In this document: positions 35,921 through 48,487 of the stretch, in pieces
How positions within the stretch are numbered: position 1 is the stretch's first letter
Layout: every line of letters starts with the position of its first letter
Made by a program: the position numbers and the translations under genes
The notes under the pieces: model-generated
The model's input: the letters and a program-made list of their open reading frames with translations, nothing else
Database searches by the model: none
What the model was told of the DNA's origin: nothing
Origin: Piliocolobus tephrosceles
Taxonomy: Eukaryota > Chordata > Mammalia > Primates > Cercopithecidae
NCBI RefSeq assembly: GCF_002776525.5
Contig: NC_045436.1
Location: forward strand, 14,357,243 to 14,421,242
DNA: 64,000 nucleotides
Direction of reading: 5' to 3'

Positions 35921-36589
35921 TGAGAGGTGACAACATGCTGGCAGCCCTCGCTCTCGGCACCTCCTCAGCCTCCCTGTCCACTCTGGCAGGCTTGAGGAGC
36001 CCTTCAGCCAGCCATGACACTGTGGGGGCCCCTCTCTGGGCTGACCGAGGCCAGAGTTGGCTCCCTCTGCTTGTGGGGAGGTGTGGAGGGAGAGGCGCAG
36101 ACAGGAACCGGGACTGCCCAAGTTCTGGGTGGGGTGGGCTCCATGGGCCCCACATTCAGAGCATCTGGCTGGCACTGTTGGCCCCCATCAGTGAGGGGCT
36201 TAGCACCTGGGCCAGCAGCTGCAGAGGGTGCAAAGGATACCCCAGCAGTGCCAGCTTTCCAGAGCTGCCCTCGAGTGCTGGAATTCTTGTTGGGCCTCAG
36301 CTGCCTCCCGGCAGGGCAGGGCTCGGGACTGTAGCCCACAATGCTGAGTCTCCCCAGCTGTCATGGGCTCTTGTACCACCCCAGCCTCCCCAATGAGCAC
36401 CAACCCCTGTGCCCCTGCGCCCAGTCCCATCAACCGCCCAAGGGCTGAGGAGTGTGGGCACATGGCATGAAACTGGCTGGCAGCTCAGCCTGCAGCCCCA
36501 GTGTGGGATCTACTAGGTGAAGCCAGCTGGGCTCCTGGGTCTAGTGGGGACTTGGAGAACCTTTATGTCTAGCTAAGGGATTGTAAATA

Positions 36590-36840
36590 CACCAATCAGC
36601 ACCCTTTGTCTAGCTCAAGGTTTGTAAATACAACAATCAGTACTCTGTATCTAGCTAACCTAGTGGGGACTTAGAGAACTTTTCTGTCTAGCACTGTGTC
36701 TAGCTAAAGGATTGTAAATGCACCAATCAGCACTCTGTCAAAATGGACCAATCAGCTCTCTGTAAAATAGGCCAATCAGCAGGATGTGGGTGGGGCCAGA
36801 TAAGGGAATAAAAGCAACCTGCCAGAGCATGCCAGTGGCT
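36590..36840 (+). promoter_or_regulatory. LTR12 core promoter with CCAAT boxes
   Basis: Intact CCAATCAG motifs lie at 36592-36599, 36723-36730, 36748-36755 and 36772-36779. A fifth, near 36632, is damaged to ACAATCAG. A GATAAG site is at 36799-36804 and the TATA-like AATAAAA at 36807-36813, so initiation would be expected around 36835-36845, directed rightwards. HERV9 LTRs are known to bind NF-Y and GATA factors and can act as promoters or enhancers. Whether this copy is active cannot be seen from sequence. Confidence 0.7.
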
Positions 36841-36893
36841 ACCCACTCAGGTGCGGTTCCATGCTGTTAAGGCTTTCTGTTTTAGCTCTTTGT

Positions 36894-36899
36894 AATAAA
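36894..36899 (+). terminator. LTR12 poly(A) signal AATAAA
   Basis: Canonical AATAAA in the R region, about 85 bp downstream of the TATA-like element, as expected for this LTR. Confidence 0.75.
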
Positions 36900-37255
36900 T
36901 CTTAGCTGCTGCTCACTCTTAGGGTCCAGGCTACCTTTATGAGCTGTAACACTCACTGCAAAGGTCTGCAGCTTCATTCCTGAGGCCAACGAGACCGCGA
37001 GCCCACCAGGAGGAATGAACAACTCCAGATGAGCCACCTTAAGAGCTGTAACACTCACCACGAAGGTCTGCAGCTTTATTCCTGAAGCCGGCGAGACCAC
37101 GAATCCACCAGAAGGAAGAAACTCCGAACATGTTCAAACATCAGAAGGTAGAAATTCCAGACACACCAGCTTTAAGAAGTGTAACACTCAGTGCGAGGGT
37201 CCCCGGCTTCATTCTTGAAGTCAGCGAAACCAAGAACCCATTAAATCTGGACACA

Positions 37256-38388
37256 ATATTTGCAATAAAGTGACATTCTGTCAGAATTGTCCACAGCTTC
37301 TTCTTCATGCTATCGAAACAAAACATCATTTGTTCCAGTGGTTTCTTCGAACTATCTCATTGCTTTATATTTATTCCAACAGTAGCCTCTCCCTGCCTGT
37401 CACCCTCCTCACTATTGTCAGTATCAGTGACAATGCAGGCACCGTCTGTCTGCAGCTAATGAGAGGATTGCTGCAGCCACTGGCATTGGGGTCCCATAGT
37501 TTGCCTTTGCTGGCCAGAGGTCTTGTTCTCTGAGAGTCTGGCTGTAGGTAGACCCTTCGTTAAGCCTGGGCTGTCTGCTGCTTACCAGAACCAGAAACCC
37601 AGAAACATGTATTTCATTTCCACACCCTCAGAGAAGGCTTTGAGCAAGCTGGGAAGCAGCCTCATGGTGTCTAAATAAAAAAGCTGAATCCCACTGTGAA
37701 TGGGAGGAGGTACTGAGTAACTACTGTTGTCCTGTTTTGAGGCTCCTGTGCTGTGCCTGTGTGCTTGCAATATACTGCGTCCTCCCCCTCCTCGCAGCCT
37801 TCCTTCCCCTTCACTGGGGAAGAACAGGCATTTTGAAATACTGCGTTTTCTTTCTGGTCTCCTTAATAGAAACAATGAAAAAATTAAGAAAAGAACAGAG
37901 GGATATAAAGTAAACAAACCTAAATTACTTTGCTATTAGAAAACTTAGAATTTTGCATTTTAGAAATCTTGTAAAACCTAAAAACAAATATTGGAATAAA
38001 TTTGGGCTGACAGACACTTCTCACTTGGTCAGTTACTAAGACACATAACTGCCTACTCTTTGAAGCACATGGTTTATGCCTTGAAGGACTATAATATTTC
38101 AACCTCTGCAGTCAAGAGTGGAGGAGGTAATCAGGTTCAAAACTCATTTGAGTTGGGGGCATTCAAGTTATTCGTGTAATTGACTGAGACTTGGAGACAC
38201 AAAACAAGCGACTGGGTGACGAATGAACTGATGAACAAAGCAATAAACCAAAAATGAGTGTTGACAATAAATAAATGAATCCAGAGGCAGGCGTTGGAAT
38301 GGCTTGTTGTTTGCAGACAAAGCTGAAGCATGCATACATGTGACTTCATTTTTATTCTCAGTGGATTCTCTCTCTCTTCCTAGACAAC
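37256..38388. other. Unique sequence downstream of LTR12
   Basis: No repeat or exon recognised. Any transcript started in the LTR12 would run into this stretch. Confidence 0.5.
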
Positions 38389-38414
38389 TATATATATACA
38401 CACACACACACACA
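38389..38414. repeat. (TA)n(CA)n microsatellite
   Basis: Short TA tract followed by about ten CA units. Confidence 0.93.
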
Positions 38415-38867
38415 TAAAAACAAACGTGACACAAGATAGTTCACAGTCTCTGTATCACACAAGAAGAGCTGTGATTCTTTTCCTGAATGAACTCTGTGCT
38501 GTAAGTGAATTTCCAATAGGAGAAAAATGCCTTTGGGTAAATGAGCGGGTAGAGAGCGAGAAAAACACTTTACGTAAAAATTTAGAAATACCATTTCATG
38601 ATTGTGTGACTATTTGCTTGTGGAAATGCATTTTTATTTAAAAGCACAATAATTTTATTCATACATATTCTTTTTAAAGTTTGCATACATGTTTTTGTCT
38701 ATGTCACTGAATTTCCTGAGGATTTATCTTGACCCACCTTACTCGATTTTATTTGCTAGCATTTGGGAACTACTAGATTGTTTTACTTCACTTAAAATTT
38801 ATCTGGTGTTTTGTGTTAGTGTTGGCCAACGTGAAACAAATGCAGAGGAGAAAGGTTATGAGGGTGA

Positions 38868-38960
38868 TTCATTCATTAATTTATTTGTTCAATACATATG
38901 TATATTGTATGCGAGGCACTGTGCTATGGGCTGTATCGGTGGCAGTGATCATGGTAGATT
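38868..38960 (-). mobile_element. L2: L2 LINE 3' end fragment
   Basis: 'ttcattcattaatttatttg', 'gcgaggcactgtgctatggg' and 'ggcagtgatcatgg' follow the reverse complement of the L2 3' terminus. Confidence 0.7.
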
Positions 38961-40503
38961 GCAGGACTGTTATATTTGAGTCTGAAATTCACTTGAAAGT
39001 TAAAAATTTGAATTTATTCTCTTAGTTTAAAACAAATGATGATCAGTAGGGTGCATTATCATCCTTACCACATAGGAAAATTCTAAAAGGAGTACTTTAA
39101 ATACGTTATAGCACTAAATGTGCCTCTGTTTTGAATTGTAAGAGGAGATGTGAATTCTAAAATGTCATTAGCATTCAAAAAGCCTAAGAAGTACCATTAT
39201 AAATGTTTGTTTTGTAGATAAATTACTAGCCAGGAAACATAAAGAATAAAATCATGTTTGCTATCAATCACATGTATACTTTCATAATTTGGGTGTTGAG
39301 AAAATTTCTAATGTACTTTGCATTGGCTGTTATTACAGTTTTATAAATTTTTTAGTATGGAGAATACATTAATCTCTGATATGACCAGTTTTTTTTTTTT
39401 TTTGTTTTTTTTTTTAACAAGATCTGGCATTCTAATTCTATTAGAACTTAGCATAAACAGGGTCCACAAGAAAAATTTTCTTCCTCCTGGCAAACTAAAC
39501 AAATGATGGAGCATACTTACTCTTGCAAATTCAGATGAGACACAGATAATCAGCACATTTACAATCACCTGGTTGCAAGGCTGAAATTATCCATGTTCCA
39601 TTAGGCTAAAATATAATGAGGCATGTAGATAACTTCACGGTCACACGCCCACAGTCACCACAGAGAAAATGATACCTCTTGCTAAAATAATGAGAAGAAC
39701 AGAATAAACTCTTTTCCACAAGCTATATCTTTTTTTTTCAAAGTTTTTATTTGTTTTCACATAATAAGAAGAGATAGAGAATGACTTGCTTTGTTTCAAT
39801 TTGCTACTGCAGCTGCTTCCAAGCAATACAAATACACACTGCCTCTCTTCTACTCAAATCTCTTAGAGTTTCTGGAAAAATTCTAGGACATGTAAAATGG
39901 TTTTTATTCTGCCCTCTTCAGTTTCTTCTGTCTTTCGTGTCTGCATATATGCAGTGGTTAACCAATCAAGCAAGCACATTAATAAACAAAATAAAAGAAA
40001 ACAAAACTAGTTGAATTTAAATGACATATTACTTTGAAAATAAGTTAACAAATGGATAAAAATTATATATTTGTCTTTTCAATTTAGTCTTTTGAGCAAA
40101 TTTTTAATCATTTGTATGAAAAATAATTATATGTATTAGAACAAAAATTGAACGTGATAAGTGTCAGAAAACTCTAAGAAATACCTAGAAACAATGATTT
40201 CCTGAGATCTAAGAAATTAAATATATTTAGGAGAGTGGAGAAAGAAAAAAAATCAAGGAATTCCATTGAATATTTTAAAAATGTATCTTTTCAGTGTACT
40301 CTATCTTGAAATAATTTTGACCTTTTCTCTCATTTTGAATTTGAAGATAAGAAGGCAGCATGAAATTTGGAGCAGAGCCATAGCAATGATACTGATATTT
40401 ATGGTTGCACTTCTGCAAAGTCAAGAGTGTCAGCCAGCTAAGATGCTTTTAATACCCATTCTGGAGATTTTCTGATTGTATCTTCAATCTTGTATGGGGC
40501 CTA
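38961..40503. other. Unique AT-rich sequence
   Basis: Only a T-rich run at 39390-39416 stands out. No gene or recognised repeat. Confidence 0.5.
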
Positions 40504-40846
40504 TGTTATGGACTAAATGTTTGTGTCTCCCTAAAATGTGTATGTTAAAGCTCTAACACCTAATGTGACTGTATTTAAAGATAGGGTCTATGAGGAGACA
40601 ACAGGATTAAATGAAGTCAGAAGGGTGGGGCCCTAATCTTACAGGACTAGTGTCCTTATAAGAGGAAGAAACACCAGAAATCTCTACAGGCACAGAGACA
40701 GTGGCTGTCGCTAAACCAGGAAGAGAGGCCTCAGGAGAAACCAATCATGCTAACACCTTGATGTCAAATTTCCACCTTCCAGAACTATGAGGAAATAAAT
40801 TCCTGTTGACTAAGCTCCCCAGCCTGTGGTATTTTGTTATAGCATT
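40504..40846 (+). mobile_element. MLT1: MLT1 LTR (ERVL-MaLR), solo
   Basis: Begins TGTTATGGACTAAATGTTTG, passes through 'gtccttataagaggaagaaa', 'ccttccagaactatgag' and the AATAAA signal (40794-40799), and ends 'ggtattttgttatagcatt'. The possible 5-bp target duplication is gccta (40499-40503) and accta (40847-40851). All main MLT1 landmarks are in order on the plus strand. Confidence 0.88.
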
Positions 40847-40851
40847 ACCTA

Positions 40852-41984
40852 TGGTCGTATCACCAATGAAGATTTTGCCACAGGTAGCACACTCTTGTAG
40901 AGAAAAGCTTCCTTCATTGCAGTTGGACCAAGTACTAGTCACATCTCAAACTTGTAATCTCACATGAACCATTGCAACAGAAGATATTCTAGAAGGTCAA
41001 ACAAATGAGTGTCTATAAAATGCGACGGTTGTCATCTAGGCTAACTGCTGTCAGAATCACTCACTTTATATCACTTCTAAATCAAACAGAAAACAATATT
41101 TTTCTAAGAACAATGTCAATATGATCACATTTTAGACTACTTTTGTATATTATTACTGAGAATCTCTCAAAATATTAACACACGTGCAAATAATAAAAGT
41201 AAAAACAAATTGCTATTTACATTTTAAGTGTCTGTATCTGTAGTTTTATATATAAAATTTGAGGGTTCCAGAGAGTTTTACAACAAATTGATTCTTCCTT
41301 TGAATGTAGAAATTATGACTTGCTATGTCTATGTAAAGTCCATTTCTACATTTTCTCTTTATTATGTTACAAAAATATAGGTAAATACATGGTTTTAAAA
41401 TTGTTATTAAAAATAAATTTATTAGTAAAAAAAATGACCATTTTAAAAAAGACACTGTTAGAAGTTTGATGTACTTTATAGGATATAAACTACATCCTAT
41501 ATCACAAATATATGCACACATATATGGTACATTTATACAAAAGTTTTTTTAAATATGATCTTATTACATTAAAAAAGCATCATGCTTTTTCACTTTTTAT
41601 TATATCCTGGATATATTTTAATGTCATAGACATAGATGTGCCCCAAATTCGTAAAGGGTTGCACAGTATTTTATTATATGTAATAACCAAATATGTATTT
41701 AACCTTTCCTCTTTTGATACACAATTGAGTTGCATCAAATTATTAACATTATTGGCTGAATATATTTAATAAAGTTATACTACAGTAGCATAATATTGAC
41801 AATATCAATCATTTAAGCGTTTACTAATCCAATCAATAAAATTTTTAATATTATTTTGCAAACTGGAAATTTAAAATTGTACCTTAGCCATTGAAAACAA
41901 ACATGCTGAAGTCAGACCAAACTGTGACTCCTTCATGCTTTTGCTGTAAAAAGTTGGTAAAAATACTATAATTTTTAAAACCTC
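40852..41984. other. Unique AT-rich sequence
   Basis: No repeat or gene recognised. Confidence 0.5.
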
Positions 41985-42095
41985 ATTGATCTTATCTGTA
42001 AAGTTGTGATAATAATACCTGTGGTGTTGCAATAATTAAATGAGTTTATGCAGAAAATATGCTTAGTACCATGTGAGACACTAATACACGTGAAA
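41985..42095 (+). mobile_element. MIR: MIR 3' half
   Basis: 'gtaaagttgtgataataata', 'aataattaaatgagtttatg' and 'gcttagtaccatgtgagaca' parallel the MIR 3' half on the plus strand. Confidence 0.6.
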
Positions 42096-42641
42096 TATAA
42101 ATTTAAACCAAACAGTAGTAGGAATGGTAGTAACTGCAGTTTTATGTCCCTGTTTCATTATTGGAGTAATCTTCCTTCCTTGTTTTAGGGGCTGCTTTTT
42201 GGTAAAGTTCTTGTCCACATCCTTTACTCCTATGCTGTTACTCAGAATAAGTGTTTTCTTATGGATTTAAGGTGTTGCTGTGGAGAAGAAATAAGGCTTT
42301 TTGTACGGTGTGCAGGTATCTTTTCATTTCTTATTTTCATCATAGGTTTTCTGGCTTCTCTCTGTAGGTTTCTCTCTGTAGAGTCCAACGTAGGAGTTTC
42401 TTAGTGCAGAAACCCTACTGAAGAAAGTCTATCTGCTAATGAATCTGAGAAAGCCAGCCATCTTGTGCGTGTGTGGCCTTGGTCAAGCCAGTGAGGCTGA
42501 TTCTAGTTGCCTCTACTTGGAATTGCCTAGCCTTGACCCACTGCTTTCTCAGCTCTCACTGCTTCTAATCTCATGCCATTGCTGTAACTCTTTGTGGTTT
42601 TCCATGTCTTCCAGGGTTGTTTTGGATTTAATTTAACTTTT

Positions 42642-42929
42642 GTTTCCTTTGTTTTGTTTTGAGACAGAGTCTCGCTCTGTCTCCCAGGCTGGAGTACAGT
42701 GGCACAATCTCGGCTCGCTCTGCCTCCCGGGTTCAAGCAACTTTCCTGTCTCCTGAGTAGCTGGGACTACAGGCACATGCCATCGTGCTCAGCTAATTCT
42801 TGTATTTTTAATAGAAATGGGACTTCACCCTATTGGTCAGGCTACTCTGGAACTCCTGACCTCAAGTGATCCACCTGCCTCAGTCTCCCAAAGTGCTGGG
42901 ATTGCAAACATGAGCCACTGCTCCCAACT
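42642..42929 (-). mobile_element. Alu: Alu element
   Basis: Reverse-complement Alu with a TTTG-repeat tail. Perfect 18-bp target duplication ggatttaatttaactttt at 42624-42641 and 42930-42947. A small deletion near 42717 removes part of the left monomer. Confidence 0.96.
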
Positions 42930-43045
42930 GGATTTAATTTAACTTTTATAAATAGCCTTATCATCAAAGGAATTTTTTAAAAAGAGAATGTTAAAAGCAG
43001 TTTTAAAATCAGCAATATTTAATCAAAAAATTATTTATTTAAAAA

Positions 43046-43085
43046 TAAAACAACAACTATAACAACAACAACAGCAGCAAAAACA
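43046..43085. repeat. (AAC)n-rich low-complexity tract
   Basis: Imperfect CAA/ACA repeats ending in CAGCAG. Confidence 0.8.
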
Positions 43086-45414
43086 TAATTTCTAAACATT
43101 TTAGGGCCATGGCCTAAAGTGTTGACAAATACATCCATGGATGCTCCAAGGCGAGGAGGGATGATTCGGATAAAGTCCAAGTATATTCAGAGGAAATCAG
43201 GACTAAGAGTCTTCATGACCCATGCTCAAATTTGAGGATGAGGTGATGATTTTGAGGTGAATAACAAAAATAATCTAAGGGATGGATATTTTGAGATGTC
43301 TGGAAAAATGGACCAGGTGCAGGAAATTGGAAGAGCAGCAGCTCTGCAATTGACTCTCCTCCTTCCTGCCCCTCCTATGCCACCCAGTCGGAGAACAAGG
43401 ACTGGTACGTGGAAGCAGCTACCTGAGGAATAGGAGGCAGAGGTCTGAAAGGGCAGAGAGAAAATGGAGATTTCCCATAGCCACCTGCTTAGATCAACCA
43501 GCTTCTTGTGAATTTGAAGGTATTTAAGTAAAAAGGAAAGATGATAACCCCTAAATGATAACTGCTGGTTTATGCCTCCATTTTCGAGGGAGGTATAGAT
43601 TATTGAATGAGTAGGATACATTCATTGAGCTGCAGTGATTCAGTTTACAATATCAGTCATTTGAACGACACATTTACACTTCTATTTTCATGAATCATTT
43701 ACATGAGTTGTGGGTAAGAATATTATGTAGTTTACCATCAACGTCTTCTGAATTTGCAAATCTCTGTCCTTTACTGGTTCATCTTATTATTTTGACATAT
43801 CCAAAATACACAAAGTTGAGTTAAAGAAGAGTGTTTTGATCATTTTACATTTCCTTGTATGGCTAATATATTGTCTATGGAAACAGGTCTGACTGAAAGA
43901 GGTCCTTCAGTAACAGAAAATGTGTTTAATAACCACATACACCTCCTAAGGTGAGATGCATAGCTTCTCTTCTGGGCTCTGCCTGAAGGTTAGTGAGCAT
44001 TCAGTAAGCATTAAATGAGTAAGAAAAGGGAGAGAGAGAAAGAAGAAAAGTAAGGGGTATGAAAAAGAGAAAGAAGACACAGGTTAAGTAGTGGTTAATA
44101 TAATTATGTTACTCTTCACATTATAAAGCACTTTCCTGTACATTACCAGAAGAATATAAAGACTTTGGAAAACCATATTATTTTGAGATGTGTTTGGTTT
44201 TATTTGGCCTCACTTGGTTTTTATTCTCACGCTTAACTTTAACTTGCAGATTCAGTTTTTGGTACTTTAGAAAGATACATAGTATCTTAGAGCTTAAAGC
44301 AAAGTATTACTGGATTTAGATTAGTAGGATTTCTAAATTTTGTGATTGAATCCGTTTAAGGAGAAACAAGAAGTATGATGATTTAATTCCATCAGAAAAT
44401 GTCATTTATCTTATTCATGGATATGTGAATCTGGTTAAAGAATAGCAAACCTACAGCAGCATTGTTTGCCATTTAATGTTACTTTCTTTGTTTCCTCTAA
44501 AATATAATTCAGCTTGAACATGGTACTATATTTATTTGTTTATTCACCAGTTTTTGTTTGCCTAGACAGAGTGAATGGATATAAACAAACATTTGCATGG
44601 CTTCTTTTTCAGATTTTTATTTTTGCCTAATTCCCAGCTCTTTCTGGTCTGACTATAGTCCTGAATATAAAGTATACCAGTTACTGCAAAGCTCCAGAGA
44701 TATAGGCACTTTATATTCTTTATTGGTAATGAAATTCCATAAAACATATATAGTTTCTAGAAGCTAAGAAAAATAGAGTATTTATCATGTGAAAGATAGA
44801 GGAGTCACCATTCCAATATGTGCATTGCTCAAAAGACGAGTCATAATTTTTGTTTGCTGTTGATAAATGTTACCCTTGGTTTTATTTTTCCTCAGAATAA
44901 AATTATATGAAATAACATAGACACTGTTTGTAAATTTATAAGCATCTTGGGCAAAGCTTTTTTGGAAAATTGAACTTTCCTTTCTAAAATATTCACATTA
45001 TTCCCTAAATTCTGAGATGTGTTGGATTTAGTTGAAGTGCTTTTGTGCCTATTTCAGAATAGTTGCATGTTTCTGTTTTTTTCATGATAAAAAATGAAGG
45101 GTCTAAGAAATTCATTTCACTGATTATAAGATAATTTATACGCGTTTAAGGTATTTAATTTGTTTTAACTTGTGTAATAAGAGAAAAATAGCTTCTTTTG
45201 CTACCTGTGGGTTAAGCAATACATAGCTTCACCTGCATCTACTACACTGCAAAATTTCAAGAGTATCTACTCTTCTTATAATACAGAAAAGAAAATATAA
45301 AATATTGCTTGATTTCAGTGGAGGAAATAAGGAATATAATTAGATTTATGTGTTATCATACTAGCTCAAAGGTGCATTAACTCCCTTACAAAGTTTAAAC
45401 TTTGCCATATGAGA
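43086..45414. other. Unique sequence with a purine-rich tract
   Basis: 44020-44080 is GA-rich. A 131-codon antisense frame at 43226-43621 has no recognisable domain or family. Nothing else supports a gene. Confidence 0.5.
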
Positions 45415-45570
45415 AGTTTATTATTTGGATTTCTATTTTACAGATGTCAAATATAATATCTGTAATATAAAACTCTAAGAGATTAATTAGCTAGCCTAAA
45501 ATCACGCAAATAGAAAGTAGGTGAATCAGCCATTTGCATTCAGATTTCTCTGGAACTAATGCCTCTGGGA
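45415..45570 (-). mobile_element. MIR: MIR remnant
   Basis: 'ttctattttacagatgtcaa', 'aattagctagcctaaaatca' and 'gaaagtaggtgaatcagcca' match the reverse-complement MIR core order with heavy divergence. Confidence 0.55.
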
Positions 45571-45716
45571 TTGCTGCTATGTTATACTCTCTCTCTTTTT
45601 TCTTTACTTTTTTGTCATTGATCAGCATGACAACATATATTCTAAATATGTTATTTGCATTATTAAATAATATTCCTAAAGGAATGAAAGGGAAAATGAG
45701 AAGGAACAAAGGAGAG

Positions 45717-45753
45717 AGTGTGTGTGTGTGTGTGAGAGAGAGAGACAGAGAGA
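45717..45753. repeat. (GT)n(GA)n microsatellite
   Basis: A GT run continues directly as GAGAGA with one CA interruption. The 151-codon frame at 45534-45989 that crosses it is a by-product of the repeat. Confidence 0.93.
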
Positions 45754-47186
45754 AAATAGATGGTAGGTTTTTTGTTTTTTTCTTTTCCTTTCAAAAGGTA
45801 AAAACCAGGGCAGCAGTTGACTTTTATATTTTTCTTTGCTTTGGGCTAATTTATTCAGTCACTTTGAGTAAGATTTACTGTCCACATATTTCTGAAGCCA
45901 TTAAAATGCCCTTTCTCCTAGTATATAAAAAATATTCCTTTATTGTTTGCTTAAATGGACTCAGGGAATGGAAAGAAGCTGTCCTGTAACCATTTTTTCT
46001 AAAGTTTGTATATGAATACCCAATGACCCTCTCTGAAGCTTCTCAATGCCTTTGCAGAAAGTTCCTCTTTTTCTCTGAGGCAATATTCCATCAAGTTCTT
46101 ACGTTATCTAGTCGAAAATTTCCTTTTCAGTCTTTTCTTTTTTTTCTCATTTATTTTTGTGTGGATAAGAACTATAACATGCAGAGTTTCTCTTATACAT
46201 TACCAATTTAGATTCATGTACAAATCCACCTGCTGGTGTTTTAGAAGGTTTAATTAAAATGGCCGTGTATGTGCTAGTCCTTAATAGAAAGCCATGCTTA
46301 TCTAACTATCACTACTTATCCAGACCACAGACACCTTGTCCCATGCATGTAGTTTTTCAATACAATTCCAGCCCTAGTGACTTTAGTTTTCTCTGAATTT
46401 CAGTGGTGTGAATACACTGTGAGTATTCACTTAGAATGTCTTCTGTACTTCCTTGAATTATTATTTTTACTCTGACAATTAATACTTATCTCCTAAATGA
46501 AGATAAAAGCTGCCGTTTAGTGCTTTCTTATCCTCTCCTGACCCATCCCACCTCCAAGCCTAACCCTGCACTTAGAAATGAGTATGCAATTAGCAAACAT
46601 TTTCTTTAGTATTTTTTCCTCAATCCTTAAAGACTGATAACAATGATGACAGAAGATAACAGTCTGTTTAGCAATTCCTTAATGATAGTGCATTGAAAAC
46701 ATTATTAAGTTTAGAATAGTGTGACTCTGTAGAAAAGTGTTAACTAGAGAATCCTAAGGATATTCACTGTACTAGGCTCAACTTGTAGTCAACTCAGTCT
46801 GTGTCTTTGGTTATGTCATGTAACCTCCCTGAAACTTTTCCTAATATTTAAAAAGAGAATGTGGAGATGGATATTCTTTAGTTTTTTTTTTCTGGCACTA
46901 ACCTTCTAAACAATCTTGTTCTATTCCTTTATCTTTAGAAAGTGTAAATGTGGTTGCTGTCAATGCATAGACAACATATATGGCTCTTTCCATACTGTAT
47001 GGATTTTTACATGGGGTCAGACAGGTTGTGACAAGGCAACTCTGCATCGCTGGCTATTGTTGACAAGGGGATTGGGCTCTAAAGTTAATGTTTTCTTAGT
47101 GTTTCTTAGAAGGATGTTAAGGAGCAGCTGGTGTGCTTAGTCATTCTCGACTAGTCTGAGCCAACAGATACTACTTCACAGCTCTC

Positions 47187-47227
47187 ACTGGCAGATTGAA
47201 CAGGCAATGAGAAAGATAGAAGGATAA
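47187..47227 (+). repeat. 41-bp direct repeat, copy A
   Basis: Starts actggcagattgaacaggca. Copy B at 48447-48487 matches at 38 of 41 positions with no gap. Flanks on both sides are unrelated. Confidence 0.9.
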
Positions 47228-48446
47228 GGAGAAGACTAATGTAGAGGAAACATTAAAAGGATCATGTCACCGAAACTGTGGGGCTGGATTTTTCTATACT
47301 GTTTTTCATCACATAGGTTACTTCCCCTGATTACTATGTTCAAGTCAGTGGTAAGGGACTCAGACATAATGATAGCTTTCCTTGACTCTTCCGAACAGGA
47401 TTATTTCAATCTCGTGCATTGAAATGGGAGAGAGGGGTTAAGGAAGTAGGAGGAAGCGAAGAAAAATATGAGAATTTCCTATCTTAGCTGGAGTTCATAG
47501 AGCACCAGTACCTGTGGAAGATGAGACCATCCCTGTGACAGATGAGAAGGTTGTGGGAGGGGTACAAGTGGTGGAGTGGCTGAATCAGATGGGAGATGAT
47601 AGCAAAGAAAAGAATCCACTGGCTTCCTAGGGCTCAAACATTCCCCTTGTGCCCAAGAGAAGTTCTTGGGAGTATTAACCAGCAGCCATGAATGAACCCT
47701 TAGAAAAGTGAGATGTTTCTGGAGTGATTTGCGGGACTATGAAGTGAGATAAGGGAAATAAGGAGGGATGATCTTACATCTGAATGAAGAGAAAATATGT
47801 CAGATAAGTCTGTAGTAACCACACACTGCATTCTTGCAGACTGCCTATGTGGAGAAGCCACACCTTAAACTCAATAGATGCTTGCTGGAATCGTGGATTT
47901 ATTCTAGGTGACTAACCAAGGTTTGCTAACATGTATGGGTTAGCGCTGACTAATCTTCTCTATGACTTAGGTAACTCTAAACACATAAGTGTATTCTTGG
48001 GATGAAGAAATGGAGTATAGTGATGCCTCCCCTTAGGTGGATTTGCTAAATCATACTGTGGCTAGGACACAAGACTTGAATTTTCCAAAATGTCAATGTC
48101 TTGGACTAAAAATTTAGACATCCAAAGGAATGAAAGTTAAAAATGAAGAAAAATATTCAGGTATCAAGTAAAATTTTATTTTGCTCTAGTTCTATTTTAA
48201 TTTTGTAATTAATGACTAATTTATACTGTTAAAATTTTATAGTAATGAGTCTCAGTCACTGCAATGTCTTTCTTAAATGAAATAATATTTACAGAAATGT
48301 TCTACAAACTATGATGATGTACAAATTCTACTTTCAGTGTTACTTGTGACTTAGGGTATACATTGCTTAGCAAAAAAGATTGGATGCACAGGAGACATAA
48401 TTGTATCCACAATATCTAAAATATCATGTTAATACATGCATAATTT

Positions 48447-48487
48447 ACTGGCAGATTGAACAGGCAATGAAAAAGATGGAAAGATAA
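48447..48487 (+). repeat. 41-bp direct repeat, copy B
   Basis: Same unit as 47187-47227, exactly 1,260 bp downstream. It differs at positions matching 47211, 47218 and 47222, all purine-purine transitions. Confidence 0.9.

Larger units (their letters stand above)
35921..37255 (+). mobile_element. LTR12: LTR12 (HERV9) solo LTR
   Basis: A 1,335-bp plus-strand LTR beginning TGAGAGGTGACA and ending near GGACACA. U3 has the G/C-rich HERV9 5' part, then repeats of 'tctagctaaggattgtaaat'-type units each ending in an ACCAATCAGC motif, then 'ggatgtgggtggggccagat'. R holds the poly(A) signal at 36894-36899, and U5 contains three diverged copies of a unit starting 'gctgtaacactcac' (36942, 37044, about 37178). 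There is no internal HERV9 sequence. Open frames up to 171 codons in U3 are compositional artefacts of the G/C-rich region. Confidence 0.92.

Noticed and set aside
35881..36396. 171-codon plus-strand open frame
   Set aside because: It lies in the G/C-rich U3 of the LTR12. Other frames on both strands there are similarly open, and it shows no protein family features.
43226..43621. 131-codon minus-strand open frame
   Set aside because: No recognisable domain; length is within chance expectation for 64 kb.
45534..45989. 151-codon plus-strand open frame
   Set aside because: It runs through a GT/GA microsatellite and a MIR remnant; no domain or homologue is recognisable.
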